64,000 nt of DNA from CAZPZZ01 sp964591245 (GTDB taxonomy: Bacteria; Acidobacteriota; Vicinamibacteria; Vicinamibacterales; UBA8438). Under the pieces are notes generated by a model. The model made no database searches, was not told the origin of the DNA, and worked only from the letters and a program-made list of their open reading frames with translations. The stretch lies in the NCBI GenBank assembly GCA_964591245.1, contig CAZPZZ010000004.1, positions 4,887-68,886 on the forward strand. The letters run 5' to 3'. The translations under genes and the position numbers were made by a program. Shown here piece after piece: positions 54,191-63,552 of the stretch (within the stretch, counting starts at the first letter, position 1; each line of letters starts with the position of its first letter).

Positions 54191-54841
54191 TTACGGGTAC
54201 AACTCTCGGACGCGGCGGATGTCGTTACTCGAAAGACCGACCAGACGTCGGATGTCGATCGCTGTATTCACGCGGCGCCGATAACGCTCGAAGAAAGCCA
54301 CGACGTTGCCACCATCGGCGAAGTCGAACATGACGTCGCCGTACTCATCCGAATGCGACAACCCGAGGGCATGACCGAGCTCGTGGAGGCACGTCAGATA
54401 GATCACAATCGCGCGAAACACCGGGTCCACAGCTGAGCGCCGCCCCAGCGTGGACCCAAATCCTACGCCTGGTGGTCTAATACGAACGATGGCACCACGA
54501 CCACCGTTCACCAGCGTCGGTTGCATCTCACCGAACCGCCCAGTCGCACTCTCTGCCCATTCAATCCGGATCTGCGCGGCCCCAGGATCAGAAACTTCCA
54601 TGAAGCGGATACTCCCACCTAACACACGCTTCCACGCTTCCACAGCCCAGACGGCCAAAGTGGCGTCGCCAGGATCTACCGGACCAGGTGCCACCGCAAA
54701 CGACACCCCGTGCGCGGGATTCAGTCGTCCCACGGAAGGTCCCGTCGCGGTCGCGATCGAGAACGCGACGTACACGATCCCGAACAAACCTGCTGCGACC
54801 GCGGCACGCTCGAAACGGGTCTGGCGACGCCCTTCCAGCAT
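54191..54841 (-). CDS. Matrixin-like zinc metalloprotease
   Basis: 216 residues. A membrane anchor lies at about 14-31 ('VAAGLFGIVYVAFSIATA'). The zinc signature 'HELGHALGLSHS' gives His153, His157, His163 and Glu154, and the Met-turn 'GDVMFD' (Met171) follows closely. The 'GGRGAIVRIRP' and 'DPVFRAIVIYLTCL' strands fit a minimal M10-type catalytic domain. No prodomain or cysteine switch is visible. The cell would expose it in the periplasm. Function not known; it lies beside the efflux operon but is separated by 94 bases. Confidence 0.75.
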   Translation of the reverse strand: MLEGRRQTRFERAAVAAGLFGIVYVAFSIATATGPSVGRLNPAHGVSFAVAPGPVDPGDATLAVWAVEAWKRVLGGSIRFMEVSDPGAAQIRIEWAESATGRFGEMQPTLVNGGRGAIVRIRPPGVGFGSTLGRRSAVDPVFRAIVIYLTCLHELGHALGLSHSDEYGDVMFDFADGGNVVAFFERYRRRVNTAIDIRRLVGLSSNDIRRVRELYP

Positions 54842-55055
54842 TCACAGCATGCTACTCGAAACCTCCGTGCCAGAGTTTTTCTCCACCGTTTCGACTGCCA
54901 AACGCGAAGAGATGACGTACTCCCATGCAGTAAGGTGTTGAATCCTGGTGGCACCGAGGTTAAGCTTCCTGTGTTTCTCGTGTTCTGAATCGTACAACTC
55001 GCGTGACACCATCGTGGTATCAGGTCGACCGAACGACAATGGGCGGCCGGGTGAT
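54842..55055. promoter_or_regulatory. Region upstream of the cytochrome b cluster
   Basis: The interval (about 325 bases to the cytochrome b start, including the small frame listed next) separates divergent genes and should hold promoters for both the leftward protease and the rightward cytochrome cluster. I could not identify a clear -35/-10. Confidence 0.3.
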
Positions 55056-55166
55056 GTGCGAGTTCAGGACCCTGGGGTGGTGATCGGCCACTGGCACCGT
55101 GTCCACGATGCGATGCGTAGAGGTCGATTCAAATACTTGCGCGCGAACCCGCTGCTGAGGGCGTAA
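55056..55166 (+). CDS. Possible 36-residue protein coupled to cytochrome b
   Basis: From GTG 55056 this frame ends in TAA directly against the ATG of the next gene. It encodes a short basic peptide with 'VIGHWHRVHDAMRRGRFKYL'. Codon choice looks coding and His/Arg content is high. There is no good ribosome site, and it may instead be the tail of a longer gene or chance. Included because its stop-start junction would allow coupling. Confidence 0.25.
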   Translation: MRVQDPGVVIGHWHRVHDAMRRGRFKYLRANPLLRA

Positions 55167-55988
55167 ATGGAACTGTTTCAAGTCGGAACCGATCCGTGGG
55201 GCCAGGAGATTCTCATTAGGATTTCGTGGGGACTCCTGACCGTGTCATTCTGGGCGGGCATCGCCTTCATCATTTTTCACTCGATTTACGCGGTTGTCTG
55301 GAAACCGCGTGTCGAGACCGGGACTCACGGTGACGGCGCCTCTGGCGCCAGCGCGTCCATTCCCGATCGGATCGTGCGGCACAACGGCGCTGCACGCGCG
55401 TTCCACTGGGTGATGGCAGCGTCGATGCTCACGCTACTCGTGACCGGCTTTCTGCCGATCATCGGGCTGGAATTCTCGTGGCTAACGATTCATTGGGTGG
55501 CCGGACTCATCTTGATTCTGTGCATCCTGTACCACATCGTTCATGCCTCATTCTTCCTCGACTTCTGGTCGATCTGGATCCTGCCGGGAGACCTGAGCGA
55601 GGCTATCGAGCGCACGAAGCGCCAACTGGGTGGCTCAGCCAAAGTTGGCCTGCATGGCAAGTATCCATTGGATCACAAGCTCTATCATCTTGCCGTCTCG
55701 ATTTTCGGACTACTCGTCGCTGCTACCGGCCTGTTGATGATGTTGCGCATCGACACACCGATTATTCCCCGCAACGACGCCTTCTTCGCCGAGGGGCAAT
55801 GGGGTATCGTCTACAGCTTGCACGGACTCGCGGCGGTCTTGTTCGTGACGCTGACCATCACCCACATTTACTTCGCGGTCCGTCCAGAGAAGCTCTGGAT
55901 CACTAAATCCATGATTTTTGGTTGGGTCAGTCGCTCGGACTACTTGTCCCACTTCGACCCCGATCGATGGAAGGTGGACTCAAAGTAA
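55167..55988 (+). CDS. Cytochrome b/b6-type membrane protein (FDH gamma-like)
   Basis: 273 residues with about four to five membrane helices. An N-terminal helix ('VSFWAGIAFIIFHSIYAVVW') precedes a basic cytoplasmic loop. 'RHNGAARAFHWVMAASMLTLLVTGFLPI' (His near 79), 'IHWVAGLILILCILYHIVHASFF', 'YHLAVSIFGLLVAATGLLMM' and 'GLAAVLFVTLTITHIYFAVRPEKLW' resemble the heme-b ligands of formate dehydrogenase gamma and Ni/Fe hydrogenase cytochrome b subunits. It would transfer electrons to or from quinone. Its partners are the next two genes. Confidence 0.78.
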   Translation: MELFQVGTDPWGQEILIRISWGLLTVSFWAGIAFIIFHSIYAVVWKPRVETGTHGDGASGASASIPDRIVRHNGAARAFHWVMAASMLTLLVTGFLPIIGLEFSWLTIHWVAGLILILCILYHIVHASFFLDFWSIWILPGDLSEAIERTKRQLGGSAKVGLHGKYPLDHKLYHLAVSIFGLLVAATGLLMMLRIDTPIIPRNDAFFAEGQWGIVYSLHGLAAVLFVTLTITHIYFAVRPEKLWITKSMIFGWVSRSDYLSHFDPDRWKVDSK

Positions 55989-56003
55989 AGGGCTAGGTCA
56001 ATC

Positions 56004-56471
56004 GTGTCGGAATCCACTACAACCGAGCTCAAAGAACGAATTGACGCGCTTGAGGGCGGCTACGAGTTCTTTCTGAGCTATGCAGCCAAGGGATACCGGG
56101 GTGAACCCGGTGTCGGCGACGGCGAGTTACGAACTTCCCTCGAGCGCATGCGCAATGCGCTTGAGGGACTCGGCAACCTCTTGACAACACTCGTCCGGGA
56201 AAGAAACCTCGAGCCACTCTCCGCGTACGACGGCTTCATCGAGGTGGTGAGTTCGGATGCACGCCGAGCCCAGCTCGCAATTGAGCTGGTCCAAGCTCAA
56301 CCGGGCGTCAGCAGTCAGGTCATCGACAATCTCAACGGGTCAATTCACCTGCGGGCAGTACTCACCGATCTCTTCCTCATCGATGAAATCCTCAGACCGC
56401 ACGCGTCGGACGGGATTCCAGCAACCGCGCTCGCCAATGAGGAGCCGCCGCCGCCTGACGTGACGTCCTAA
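56004..56471 (+). CDS. Small helical protein of the cytochrome b cluster
   Basis: 155 residues from GTG 56004. I do not recognise it. It is highly helical and acidic with 'TTELKERIDALEGGYEFFLSYAAKGY', 'LRTSLERMRNALEGLGNLL' and 'ELVQAQPGVSSQVIDNL'. There is no signal peptide or membrane segment, so it should be cytoplasmic. It sits 16 bases after the cytochrome b and 44 bases before the flavoprotein on the same strand, so it is probably part of the same complex. Confidence 0.65.
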   Translation: MSESTTTELKERIDALEGGYEFFLSYAAKGYRGEPGVGDGELRTSLERMRNALEGLGNLLTTLVRERNLEPLSAYDGFIEVVSSDARRAQLAIELVQAQPGVSSQVIDNLNGSIHLRAVLTDLFLIDEILRPHASDGIPATALANEEPPPPDVTS

Positions 56472-56514
56472 CGCTCGTCCACCCCCGCCGCAAGCAAGCA
56501 AGAGGCGTTCTATC

Positions 56515-58038
56515 GTGACCGGCGCGCCGACGACTTCGACGGTCACTCCGCCTGACGCCCACAACCGCGCGCTGCTCGGGCACGTGCGCCCTTCGGATTG
56601 GGTCAACCCCACACCAGCCGCGCAGTATCACCTGGTGGTGGTGGGTGCCGGCACAGCCGGGCTCATTGCCGCTTCATTCGCCGCCGGCGCCGGAGCTCGC
56701 GTCGCCTTGGTCGAACGTCATCTCATGGGCGGCGACTGCCTCAATACCGGCTGCATTCCCTCGAAAAGTGTCATTCGTTCGGCCAGGATCTTCGGTGCAC
56801 TGAAAGCGGGAACGCAACTCGGTTGGCATATCCCGGCCGGCGCACACGCAGACTTTGGCGCAGTGATGGAGCGCATGCGGCATGTACGAGCCCGTATCAG
56901 CCCCCTCGACTCAGCTGCGCGCTACCGCGATGAGAAGAATGTCGATGTCTTCTTTGGGGCGGGACGTTTCACCAGCGAGACCACACTCTCCGTGAATGGC
57001 ACCCCGCTACGCTTCAAGAAAGCCGTGATCGCGACTGGAGCACGAGCAGCCATCCCGCCGATTCCAGGTCTCAGTGACGCCGGGTACCTGACCAACGACA
57101 CCGTCTTCAACCTCACGACACGCCCTGGGCACCTGGCCGTCATCGGCGGCGGCCCGATCGGCGCAGAGCTGGCTCAAGCCTTTTGCCGACTCGGCTCGAA
57201 AGTCACGATCTTCGAGCAAAGTGGACAGCTTCTCGGCCGAGAGGACCCCGAAGCGGCCATCATCGTCCAGGATGCACTAACTCGTGACGGAGTTCGAGTG
57301 ATCCTCAACTGCTCGATCGACCACATCGAGTCGCAAGACGTCCGAAAGGTCATTCATTTTGCGTCCGGTTCCGGTGAGCCAGTCACCGTAAACGAAATTC
57401 TGGTAGCCACGGGTCGAACACCCAATACCGACGACCTTGGCTTGGGCGATGCAGGGGTCAACGCGGGCCAGACCGGCGTGCATGTCGATGACCGACTCCA
57501 AACCTCAAACTCGCGTATCTATGCGGCGGGTGATGTCTGCATGGCCTGGAAATTCACGCATGCCGCGGAAGAGGCCGCGCGCATTGCGGTTCAGAACGCC
57601 TTGTTTCCCACAGCTCGGCGCTTGAGCACGCTGACGATACCCTGGTGCACCTATACAGACCCCGAAGTGGCCCATGTTGGACTGTACGAAGACGAGGCCC
57701 ACGAACGCGGCGTTCGGGTCGCCAGCTACACCCAACGCTGGTCTGACGTAGACAGGGCAATCACCGACGGTGAAGATGATGGATTCGTGCGAATCCTGAC
57801 CCGCAAGGGAAGCGACGAAATCCTGGGCGCAACAATCGTTGCGGGTCACGCAGGAGACATGATCAGCGAAGTCACACTGGCCATGGTGGCTCGCGTTGGA
57901 TTGGGCACCCTGGCCCAGGTCATCCATCCCTATCCGACGCAGGCGGATGCACTGCGAAGGGCAGCCTTCCAGTACAGTGTCACCCGGATCACCCCAGTCG
58001 TGAAGCGCCTCCTCGCACTGTGGTTTCGGCTCACCTGA
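56515..58038 (+). CDS. Mercuric-reductase-like disulfide oxidoreductase
   Basis: 507 residues from GTG 56515. Class I pyridine-nucleotide-disulfide fold: FAD site 'LVVVGAGTAGLIAA' and 'LMGGDCLNTGCIPSK' with the redox pair Cys-x4-Cys, NAD(P) site 'LAVIGGGPIGAELAQAF', 'IYAAGDVCMAWKFTHAAEEAA', and interface 'QVIHPYPTQADALR' where the usual catalytic His-Glu is HPYPTQ. The N-terminal 40 residues ('HNRALLGHVRPSDWVNP') are typical of a Mer-like subfamily not involved in mercury. The C-terminal Cys-Cys of MerA is absent. Likely a cytoplasmic NAD(P)H:disulfide or quinone reductase feeding the cytochrome b. Confidence 0.82.
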   Translation: MTGAPTTSTVTPPDAHNRALLGHVRPSDWVNPTPAAQYHLVVVGAGTAGLIAASFAAGAGARVALVERHLMGGDCLNTGCIPSKSVIRSARIFGALKAGTQLGWHIPAGAHADFGAVMERMRHVRARISPLDSAARYRDEKNVDVFFGAGRFTSETTLSVNGTPLRFKKAVIATGARAAIPPIPGLSDAGYLTNDTVFNLTTRPGHLAVIGGGPIGAELAQAFCRLGSKVTIFEQSGQLLGREDPEAAIIVQDALTRDGVRVILNCSIDHIESQDVRKVIHFASGSGEPVTVNEILVATGRTPNTDDLGLGDAGVNAGQTGVHVDDRLQTSNSRIYAAGDVCMAWKFTHAAEEAARIAVQNALFPTARRLSTLTIPWCTYTDPEVAHVGLYEDEAHERGVRVASYTQRWSDVDRAITDGEDDGFVRILTRKGSDEILGATIVAGHAGDMISEVTLAMVARVGLGTLAQVIHPYPTQADALRRAAFQYSVTRITPVVKRLLALWFRLT

Positions 58039-58162
58039 TCCAACGGCGGGATCCTCTGTCCAACGCAGGGTCCCCCCCGGCCAAGTCAATCCACGGACTC
58101 GACCTACGCCAATCGGCCGATTCGGGCAAACAGGTCACCGCCGGTGTTCCGGCAGTCGCGGA

Positions 58163-58178
58163 GCCCCCCCCGGGGGGC
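58163..58178. terminator. GC palindrome between convergent genes
   Basis: C8G6 within GCCCCCCCCGGGGGGC lies between the flavoprotein (ending 58038) and the peptidase (ending 58207). A second GCCCGGGGGCC follows at about 58189. It may stop transcription from one or both sides, but there is no T run. Confidence 0.3.
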
Positions 58179-58206
58179 CAACAACCTTGCCCGGGGGCCG
58201 TGATAG

Positions 58207-60459
58207 TTACCCGCGCGGCGAAGCATCCGGTCGTAGATGCTCCAAAATGAAGTCCAGCATTTGCTGCCGAAGATGCATGTTTTGAGCGGGGTCGGTCACC
58301 CCATGTCGTGCCTTTGGATAGAGCATCAAATCGAACGACTTCCCTGCCTGCTGAAGCTCGTAGACGAACTGCAGGGTGTTCTGTAGATGCACGTTGTCAT
58401 CCATCGTACCGTGGATCAGAAATAGGGCTCCATGTAAATTGGCTGCATTGAATCGCGGCGAACTCATGCGGTAACCGTCTGGATTGTTCTGCGGGGATCG
58501 CATGTACCGCTCGGTGTATATCGTGTCGTAGTCACGCCAGTCAGACACCGTCCCACCCGCAATGCCCATCGAAAAACTCTCACTGTGCGTCAGCGCATAG
58601 CTCGTCATGAAGCCGCCATAACTCCATCCTTCGATGCCAATGCGTTCCGGATCCACATAGGGCTGGCTCTTGAGCCACTCAACTCCATCCTCGATGTCGA
58701 GCAACTCCTGTACTCCGAACTGTTGATAGACGGGCCACGCTGAGACCGCCCCCTTACCACTTGCAGTGCGGTTGTCCAGAATCCAGACAATGACGCCGTG
58801 CTGGGCCAAGAGCTGGTAAAACATCATGCCGCTTCCACCCCAGGCGTTGCGAACCTGCTGGGCATGCGGTCCGGCGTAGGTGTGCTGCAACACGGGGTAT
58901 TGGCGAGACGGATCAAAGTCAGGCGGCCTGATCAGCATCGCCTCTAGGACAAAGCCATCTCGAGCAGGAACCTGCAAAAATTCTGGAGGCGACCATTCGT
59001 ACTGATCCAACGCCACCACCCGATTCTCGGTCACCACACGGAGCTCGGTCCCATCGGCAGCATGCACACGCAGCTGAGGCGGCGTCGAACTATCGCTCCA
59101 AGTGTCAAGATACCGTGTGAACCCAGGGCTGAAATTCGCTCGATGGGTCCCCCTCTTTGTCGAGAGCTGGGCAAATTCTGAGCCATCCAAACGTATCCGA
59201 TAAATATCACCGCCGATCGGACTTCGGTGGGTACCGGAGAAGTACACCCATCCACGCTCCTCGTCGACACCATGCAGCGTACGTAACTCCCACTCACCAT
59301 CGGTAAGTTGGGCACGTAGCGCACCGCTGGCCTCATAGTGATACAGATGCTTCCAGCCCGACCTCTCGCTCAGCCAGAGAAATGTGCCGTCTTCGAGCCA
59401 CGTCGGTGGCCCATGGACATCAACCCACGCGGGGGTAGTTTCCTGAAGGAGTCGCGTGGTTACTCCCGTCTTGGCATCGGCCGCGTTCAAATCCAGCCAA
59501 GTCTGCTCCCTGTTTTGCACCTGAAACACCACGGCTTCCCCGTCTGTCTTCCAGCCCACGGAGACGACCAGTAAATCCGTTGGAGTGTAGTGGTCGAGAT
59601 CGACCCACACCGTCTCGCCACCCACCGCCGGAACGACTCCAAGCCGCACGAGCGGGTTGAGATCGCCTGCCTTCGGATAGTTGGTCGTTTCCAATTCGAG
59701 CCGATAGGGAAGATGGTCAATGACGGTGAACTCCTTGACCGGACTCTCATCGGTCTGGAGATAGGCAAGATGCGACGAATCCGGACTCCACCAGAAGCCC
59801 TTGAAGTCGCCACGACCGTAAATCTCTTCCTGATACACCCAGTCAAGCTCGCCATTGAGGAGATCCTCGTGGCCATCGTCCGTAATCAACCACTCCCGAC
59901 CCTCTGTCACATCCACCACCACGAGATCGTGGTGACGAATAAAAGCCACGAGCGTGCCATCTGGACTGAAGGTTGGCATCGCTTCCGGCGCCGCATCCCT
60001 CGTGAGTCGCCGTACACGCAAAGACTGCTCATCATCCTCTTCCCGAGAGAGATAGTAGAGGTCGTTAGTGATTTCGAACACTGCGCCGGAACGGTCACGA
60101 TTCCATACAAACCGCGCATTTCGTGCGACATCGCGCGCCGTCCCCCCCCCGATGCCAGGTACTCCCGCGAGCGCTCGTTCCAGGTCGGCCCTCACAAGCC
60201 AGCGCTCCGTGCGTCCGGTACTCACGTCAACGGCCAAGAGATCACCTGAACCAGGCTGGCGTTCAAGATAGACGTTGTCCGATAGCCAGGCGACCCCCGA
60301 GGGAGTTCTGCCCCCGAAGCTGATTCGATTGTCCGGATCGTAGATGGTACCGATGGTCAATCTCCGCTCCTGCGCAAGACCTCCACCGGATAGGTAAATG
60401 ATTGAGAGGGCGGTGAGTAACGCGCACACACCACTCCCACGCGCGCGAAATCGAGTCAT
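58207..60459 (-). CDS. S9 family dipeptidyl peptidase (DPP IV-like)
   Basis: 750 residues from ATG 60459 (GGAG seven bases upstream). A signal peptide ends near GGGLAQ (31). An eight-bladed N-terminal propeller (about 50-490) includes 'LNGELDWVYQEEIYGR' with the Glu-Glu pair that anchors the substrate N-terminus. The C-terminal hydrolase has 'GWSYGGFMTSYAL' (Ser about 613), 'HGTMDDNVHLQNT' (Asp) and 'PKARHGV' (His about 719). DPP IV enzymes remove N-terminal X-Pro dipeptides in the periplasm. Divergent from the M49 gene, so they may share control. Confidence 0.88.
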   Translation of the reverse strand: MTRFRARGSGVCALLTALSIIYLSGGGLAQERRLTIGTIYDPDNRISFGGRTPSGVAWLSDNVYLERQPGSGDLLAVDVSTGRTERWLVRADLERALAGVPGIGGGTARDVARNARFVWNRDRSGAVFEITNDLYYLSREEDDEQSLRVRRLTRDAAPEAMPTFSPDGTLVAFIRHHDLVVVDVTEGREWLITDDGHEDLLNGELDWVYQEEIYGRGDFKGFWWSPDSSHLAYLQTDESPVKEFTVIDHLPYRLELETTNYPKAGDLNPLVRLGVVPAVGGETVWVDLDHYTPTDLLVVSVGWKTDGEAVVFQVQNREQTWLDLNAADAKTGVTTRLLQETTPAWVDVHGPPTWLEDGTFLWLSERSGWKHLYHYEASGALRAQLTDGEWELRTLHGVDEERGWVYFSGTHRSPIGGDIYRIRLDGSEFAQLSTKRGTHRANFSPGFTRYLDTWSDSSTPPQLRVHAADGTELRVVTENRVVALDQYEWSPPEFLQVPARDGFVLEAMLIRPPDFDPSRQYPVLQHTYAGPHAQQVRNAWGGSGMMFYQLLAQHGVIVWILDNRTASGKGAVSAWPVYQQFGVQELLDIEDGVEWLKSQPYVDPERIGIEGWSYGGFMTSYALTHSESFSMGIAGGTVSDWRDYDTIYTERYMRSPQNNPDGYRMSSPRFNAANLHGALFLIHGTMDDNVHLQNTLQFVYELQQAGKSFDLMLYPKARHGVTDPAQNMHLRQQMLDFILEHLRPDASPRG

Positions 60460-60609
60460 ATTTTGGCTCCGTCGGTCAGATGACCGGCATCGATGTAAGA
60501 TACCGGATAGCATCCGTCAGAGGACATCGTAACGCGGGTTGCTCGTTTTCGTCTCCGCTAGCACGCACGGAGCGATTCGCTCACGACCCGTGGGCAAAGG
60601 GAGACATTG

Positions 60610-62628
60610 ATGCGGTTTCATGAAGTTACGGCAGTCGCGCTAGCGTTGAGTCTTACCACAGGGCTCTGGACAACCGAGGCGAGAGCCGCTCAGGAGAGTA
60701 CGGAGGACGAACGTCCCTACTTACTTGAGACCATCGGCGACGCGGCGGTAGTGCAGCTCTACGCCGACGGCTTCGACTCTCTCTCCCTCCAGAACAAGGC
60801 GCTCGTCTGGCACCTCTCTCAGGCCGCGTTGGCTGGCCGAGACATTTACTATGACCAGCGATATGAGCACAACCTTGAGATGCGCGACGTCCTCGAGGAA
60901 ATTCTGACACACGCCAGCGACATCAACCCCGGTACCCTCGCCGCCATCGAACGATATACCAAACTGTTCTGGATCAACACGGGCCCCTTCAACAACCTGA
61001 CGGCCCGAAAGTTCGTCGTCGAAGTGAGCCAATCAGACTTCACCGATGCCGTCAGGGTTGCGGCTCGGAACGGTGCGCAGTTCCAGACCCACAACGGAGA
61101 AAGTCTCGGTGACATGGTCGAACGCATGGCACCACTCTTCTTCGACCCCGACTTCGACCCTATCATCACCAACAAGACTCCAGGCCCGGGAGAAGATCTG
61201 CTGCTGTCGAGCGCCAACAACCTGTACAAAGGAGTATCAATCGCAGATCTGGACAATTTCGAAGAGCGTTACCCCCTGACCTCACGGCTCGTGAAGGTAG
61301 ATGGAGAACTGGAGGAAGAGGTCTATCGCATCGGGGGCAGGTACAGCGACGAGATCTCGGAGATCATCCGACACCTCGAAGCGGCTATTCCTTACGCCAG
61401 CGAAGCCACGGCGGAGGCACTCCGCGCCAACGTTGCCTACTACCGAACAGGCGATCCAGCCGACCAGCGCACCTACGACATCGCGTGGGTCGCAGACCAA
61501 AACTCTACCGTCGACACGATCAACGGATTCACGGAAGTGTACATGGACGCGCGGGGCGCAAAAGGAGCCTGGGAGGCTCTCGTCTTCTACGTGAATCCAG
61601 AAAAAACGGGAGCGATCAGAACGTTGGCAGAGAACGCCCAGTGGTTCGAGGACCGGATGCCCTGGGATCCTCGATATCGCAAAGAGAGCGTGACAGGTAT
61701 CACAGCCAACGCGATCGATGTAGTCATCGAAACCGGAGACTCCGGCCCGGTAACGCCAATCGGTATCAACCTCCCCAACGATCAGACGGTACGCGAACGC
61801 TACGGCAGCAAATCGATCTCTTTGTCGAATGTCACCGAAGCCTACGACCGCTCCAGCCCGGCCACCTTCCGTCAGGAGTTCACCTGGTCGACCGAAGAGG
61901 CTGAACGGTCACGTAGATGGGGCAGCCTTGGTCAGGAGATGACCGTCAACATGCACGAGGTCATCGGTCATGCCTCCGGTCAGCTCGCGGAGCGCCTCGG
62001 CGGCTCAGCCCAGCCGGACCTCAAAGAACAATACTCGGCGCTCGAAGAAGCGAGGGCCGATCTCGTTGGCCTGTACTTCCTACCCGATCCCAAGCTAGTG
62101 GAACTTGGCGTACTTCCGGCCGACGCCCACGAGGAAATCGTACGGACGCAGTACGAAGGCTACACCCGCAACGCATTGCTCCAACTCCGACGCATCCGTG
62201 AGGGAAGTCAAATCGAGCAGGACCATATGCGCAATCGGCAGATGGTCGTGCACTGGCTGATGGAACACACCGATGCCATTGAAACCCGGATGCGCGATGA
62301 GAAAACGTTCTACGTGATGACTGACTGGCGGGCCTTTCACGAAGGGGTCGCGACACTACTCGCTGAAGTGCAACGGATCAAATCGGAAGGAGACTACGAC
62401 AGCGCCAAGAACCTGTTTGAAACCTATGGGATCCATTTTGATCCAGCGCTGCGTGACGAGGTTATTGCCCGCGTCGCGTCCGTGGGGCTCCCGTCTTACT
62501 CCGGCTTCGTCCAGCCACGCCTGCAACCAGTGCACGACGGAGACGGCAACATCGTTGACGTATCCATCTCGTATCCCCAGGATCTGGCTACGCAGATGCT
62601 GGAGTACTCAGGTAAGCAAGTACCCTGA
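60610..62628 (+). CDS. M49 peptidase (dipeptidyl peptidase III-like)
   Basis: 672 residues from ATG 60610, six bases after GGGAG. A signal peptide ends near ARAAQ (28). Zinc motif 'HEVIGHASGQ' (His449, Glu450, His454; family HELLGH) and the second 'EEARAD' (Glu479, Glu480, about 30 residues later; family EECRAD) are both present. The family chops dipeptides from 4-8-residue peptides. Bacterial copies are often exported as here. With DPP IV next door the pair could finish peptide breakdown. Confidence 0.85.
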   Translation: MRFHEVTAVALALSLTTGLWTTEARAAQESTEDERPYLLETIGDAAVVQLYADGFDSLSLQNKALVWHLSQAALAGRDIYYDQRYEHNLEMRDVLEEILTHASDINPGTLAAIERYTKLFWINTGPFNNLTARKFVVEVSQSDFTDAVRVAARNGAQFQTHNGESLGDMVERMAPLFFDPDFDPIITNKTPGPGEDLLLSSANNLYKGVSIADLDNFEERYPLTSRLVKVDGELEEEVYRIGGRYSDEISEIIRHLEAAIPYASEATAEALRANVAYYRTGDPADQRTYDIAWVADQNSTVDTINGFTEVYMDARGAKGAWEALVFYVNPEKTGAIRTLAENAQWFEDRMPWDPRYRKESVTGITANAIDVVIETGDSGPVTPIGINLPNDQTVRERYGSKSISLSNVTEAYDRSSPATFRQEFTWSTEEAERSRRWGSLGQEMTVNMHEVIGHASGQLAERLGGSAQPDLKEQYSALEEARADLVGLYFLPDPKLVELGVLPADAHEEIVRTQYEGYTRNALLQLRRIREGSQIEQDHMRNRQMVVHWLMEHTDAIETRMRDEKTFYVMTDWRAFHEGVATLLAEVQRIKSEGDYDSAKNLFETYGIHFDPALRDEVIARVASVGLPSYSGFVQPRLQPVHDGDGNIVDVSISYPQDLATQMLEYSGKQVP

Positions 62629-62695
62629 CAGCCTGCCCGCAATGAATTATTGGGGTTCTGGCTCGCTCCACGTTACACAGCTGAGCGAGTCAGAA

Positions 62696-63549
62696 TCACG
62701 CCTTGGGCATGTCATCGCTCCGGTAAGACGTGGCCTCGTCACGTTGCGATGATTCTGTCTTGGCTGATGATTCTGCTTCGGCGAGAGGGTCCAGCTGGGA
62801 CGCTGATCCGTACCTCGTTATCGGCTCCGCCGTGGTCGTTGACTGCCACGTAACTGCCGTAGCCAGCGGCACGCCTTTCTCCACAAAGCGCAGCACTCCC
62901 GACTCCCTGGCAAGTTCGGCTACCAGTGCGCTGATAAAAAGCGCAATGCCGACCATCTCCAGCGTCTCCTCGAACCAGTCGATAATGGCATATCTCAGAT
63001 TAGAACTGCCGTAGAGGTCTGTCCAATAACCGAGGACCAACTCGATCCCCAGCGCTCCCAGGACGAAGACTGCCCCCGCCCTCACAAATCGATACCGCGC
63101 CAACGCGGAGAGATACCCCAGAAATTTCAAATAGGAGAGAACAAAGATCGATACCAGGACGAAGGCTGGAATGACCCATCCAAAATAGAGGACTCCCGGC
63201 AGGTCGAACCAAGAATTCATCTCCTCGTGAAGGAGAACAAACTCGTCGATCGAGATATAGGCAAAAATGGCCGATAGCGCCCACCAATGACGGATATAGG
63301 GGGCCCCATGTCTTGCTTGCCTCTGGCGATAACAGCCAGCAGAATCGCCGCAGTTCCGTGCAATCCAGACGACAACCACGTCGGGATATTCCGTTCGTAG
63401 CTCAAACTGAACAGGTCGACCAAATCGTAGGGATCATCCAATCCCAATCCATCCTGTGCGAACTCGACTGCAAGTCCAGCCAACGCCACAACAAAAATGG
63501 CATCAACGAGGAACCGCTGCACGACACCGAGAGGAATAGTGACCGTCAC
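62696..63549 (-). pseudogene. Membrane protein broken by a one-base homopolymer shift
   Basis: Two frames join into one protein: 63549 to about 63304 (reading '...LLAVIARGKQDMG') and then from 63304 down to 62696 in the other frame ('APYIRHWWALSAIFAYISIDEF...'). The junction is a run GGGGCCCCC on the minus strand; one added G restores the frame as '...QDMGAPYIRHWW'. The joined product of about 285 residues has six membrane helices and a Ser/Glu-rich tail. It may be a sequencing error or a real pseudogene. GTG start at 63549 follows the gene upstream by three bases. Family unknown. Confidence 0.65.
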
Positions 63550-63552
63550 GGG

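Noticed and set aside
56515..58038. Mercuric reductase
   Set aside because: C-terminal vicinal cysteines and a MerR/MerT/MerP context are missing; only the fold and N-terminal subfamily agree.
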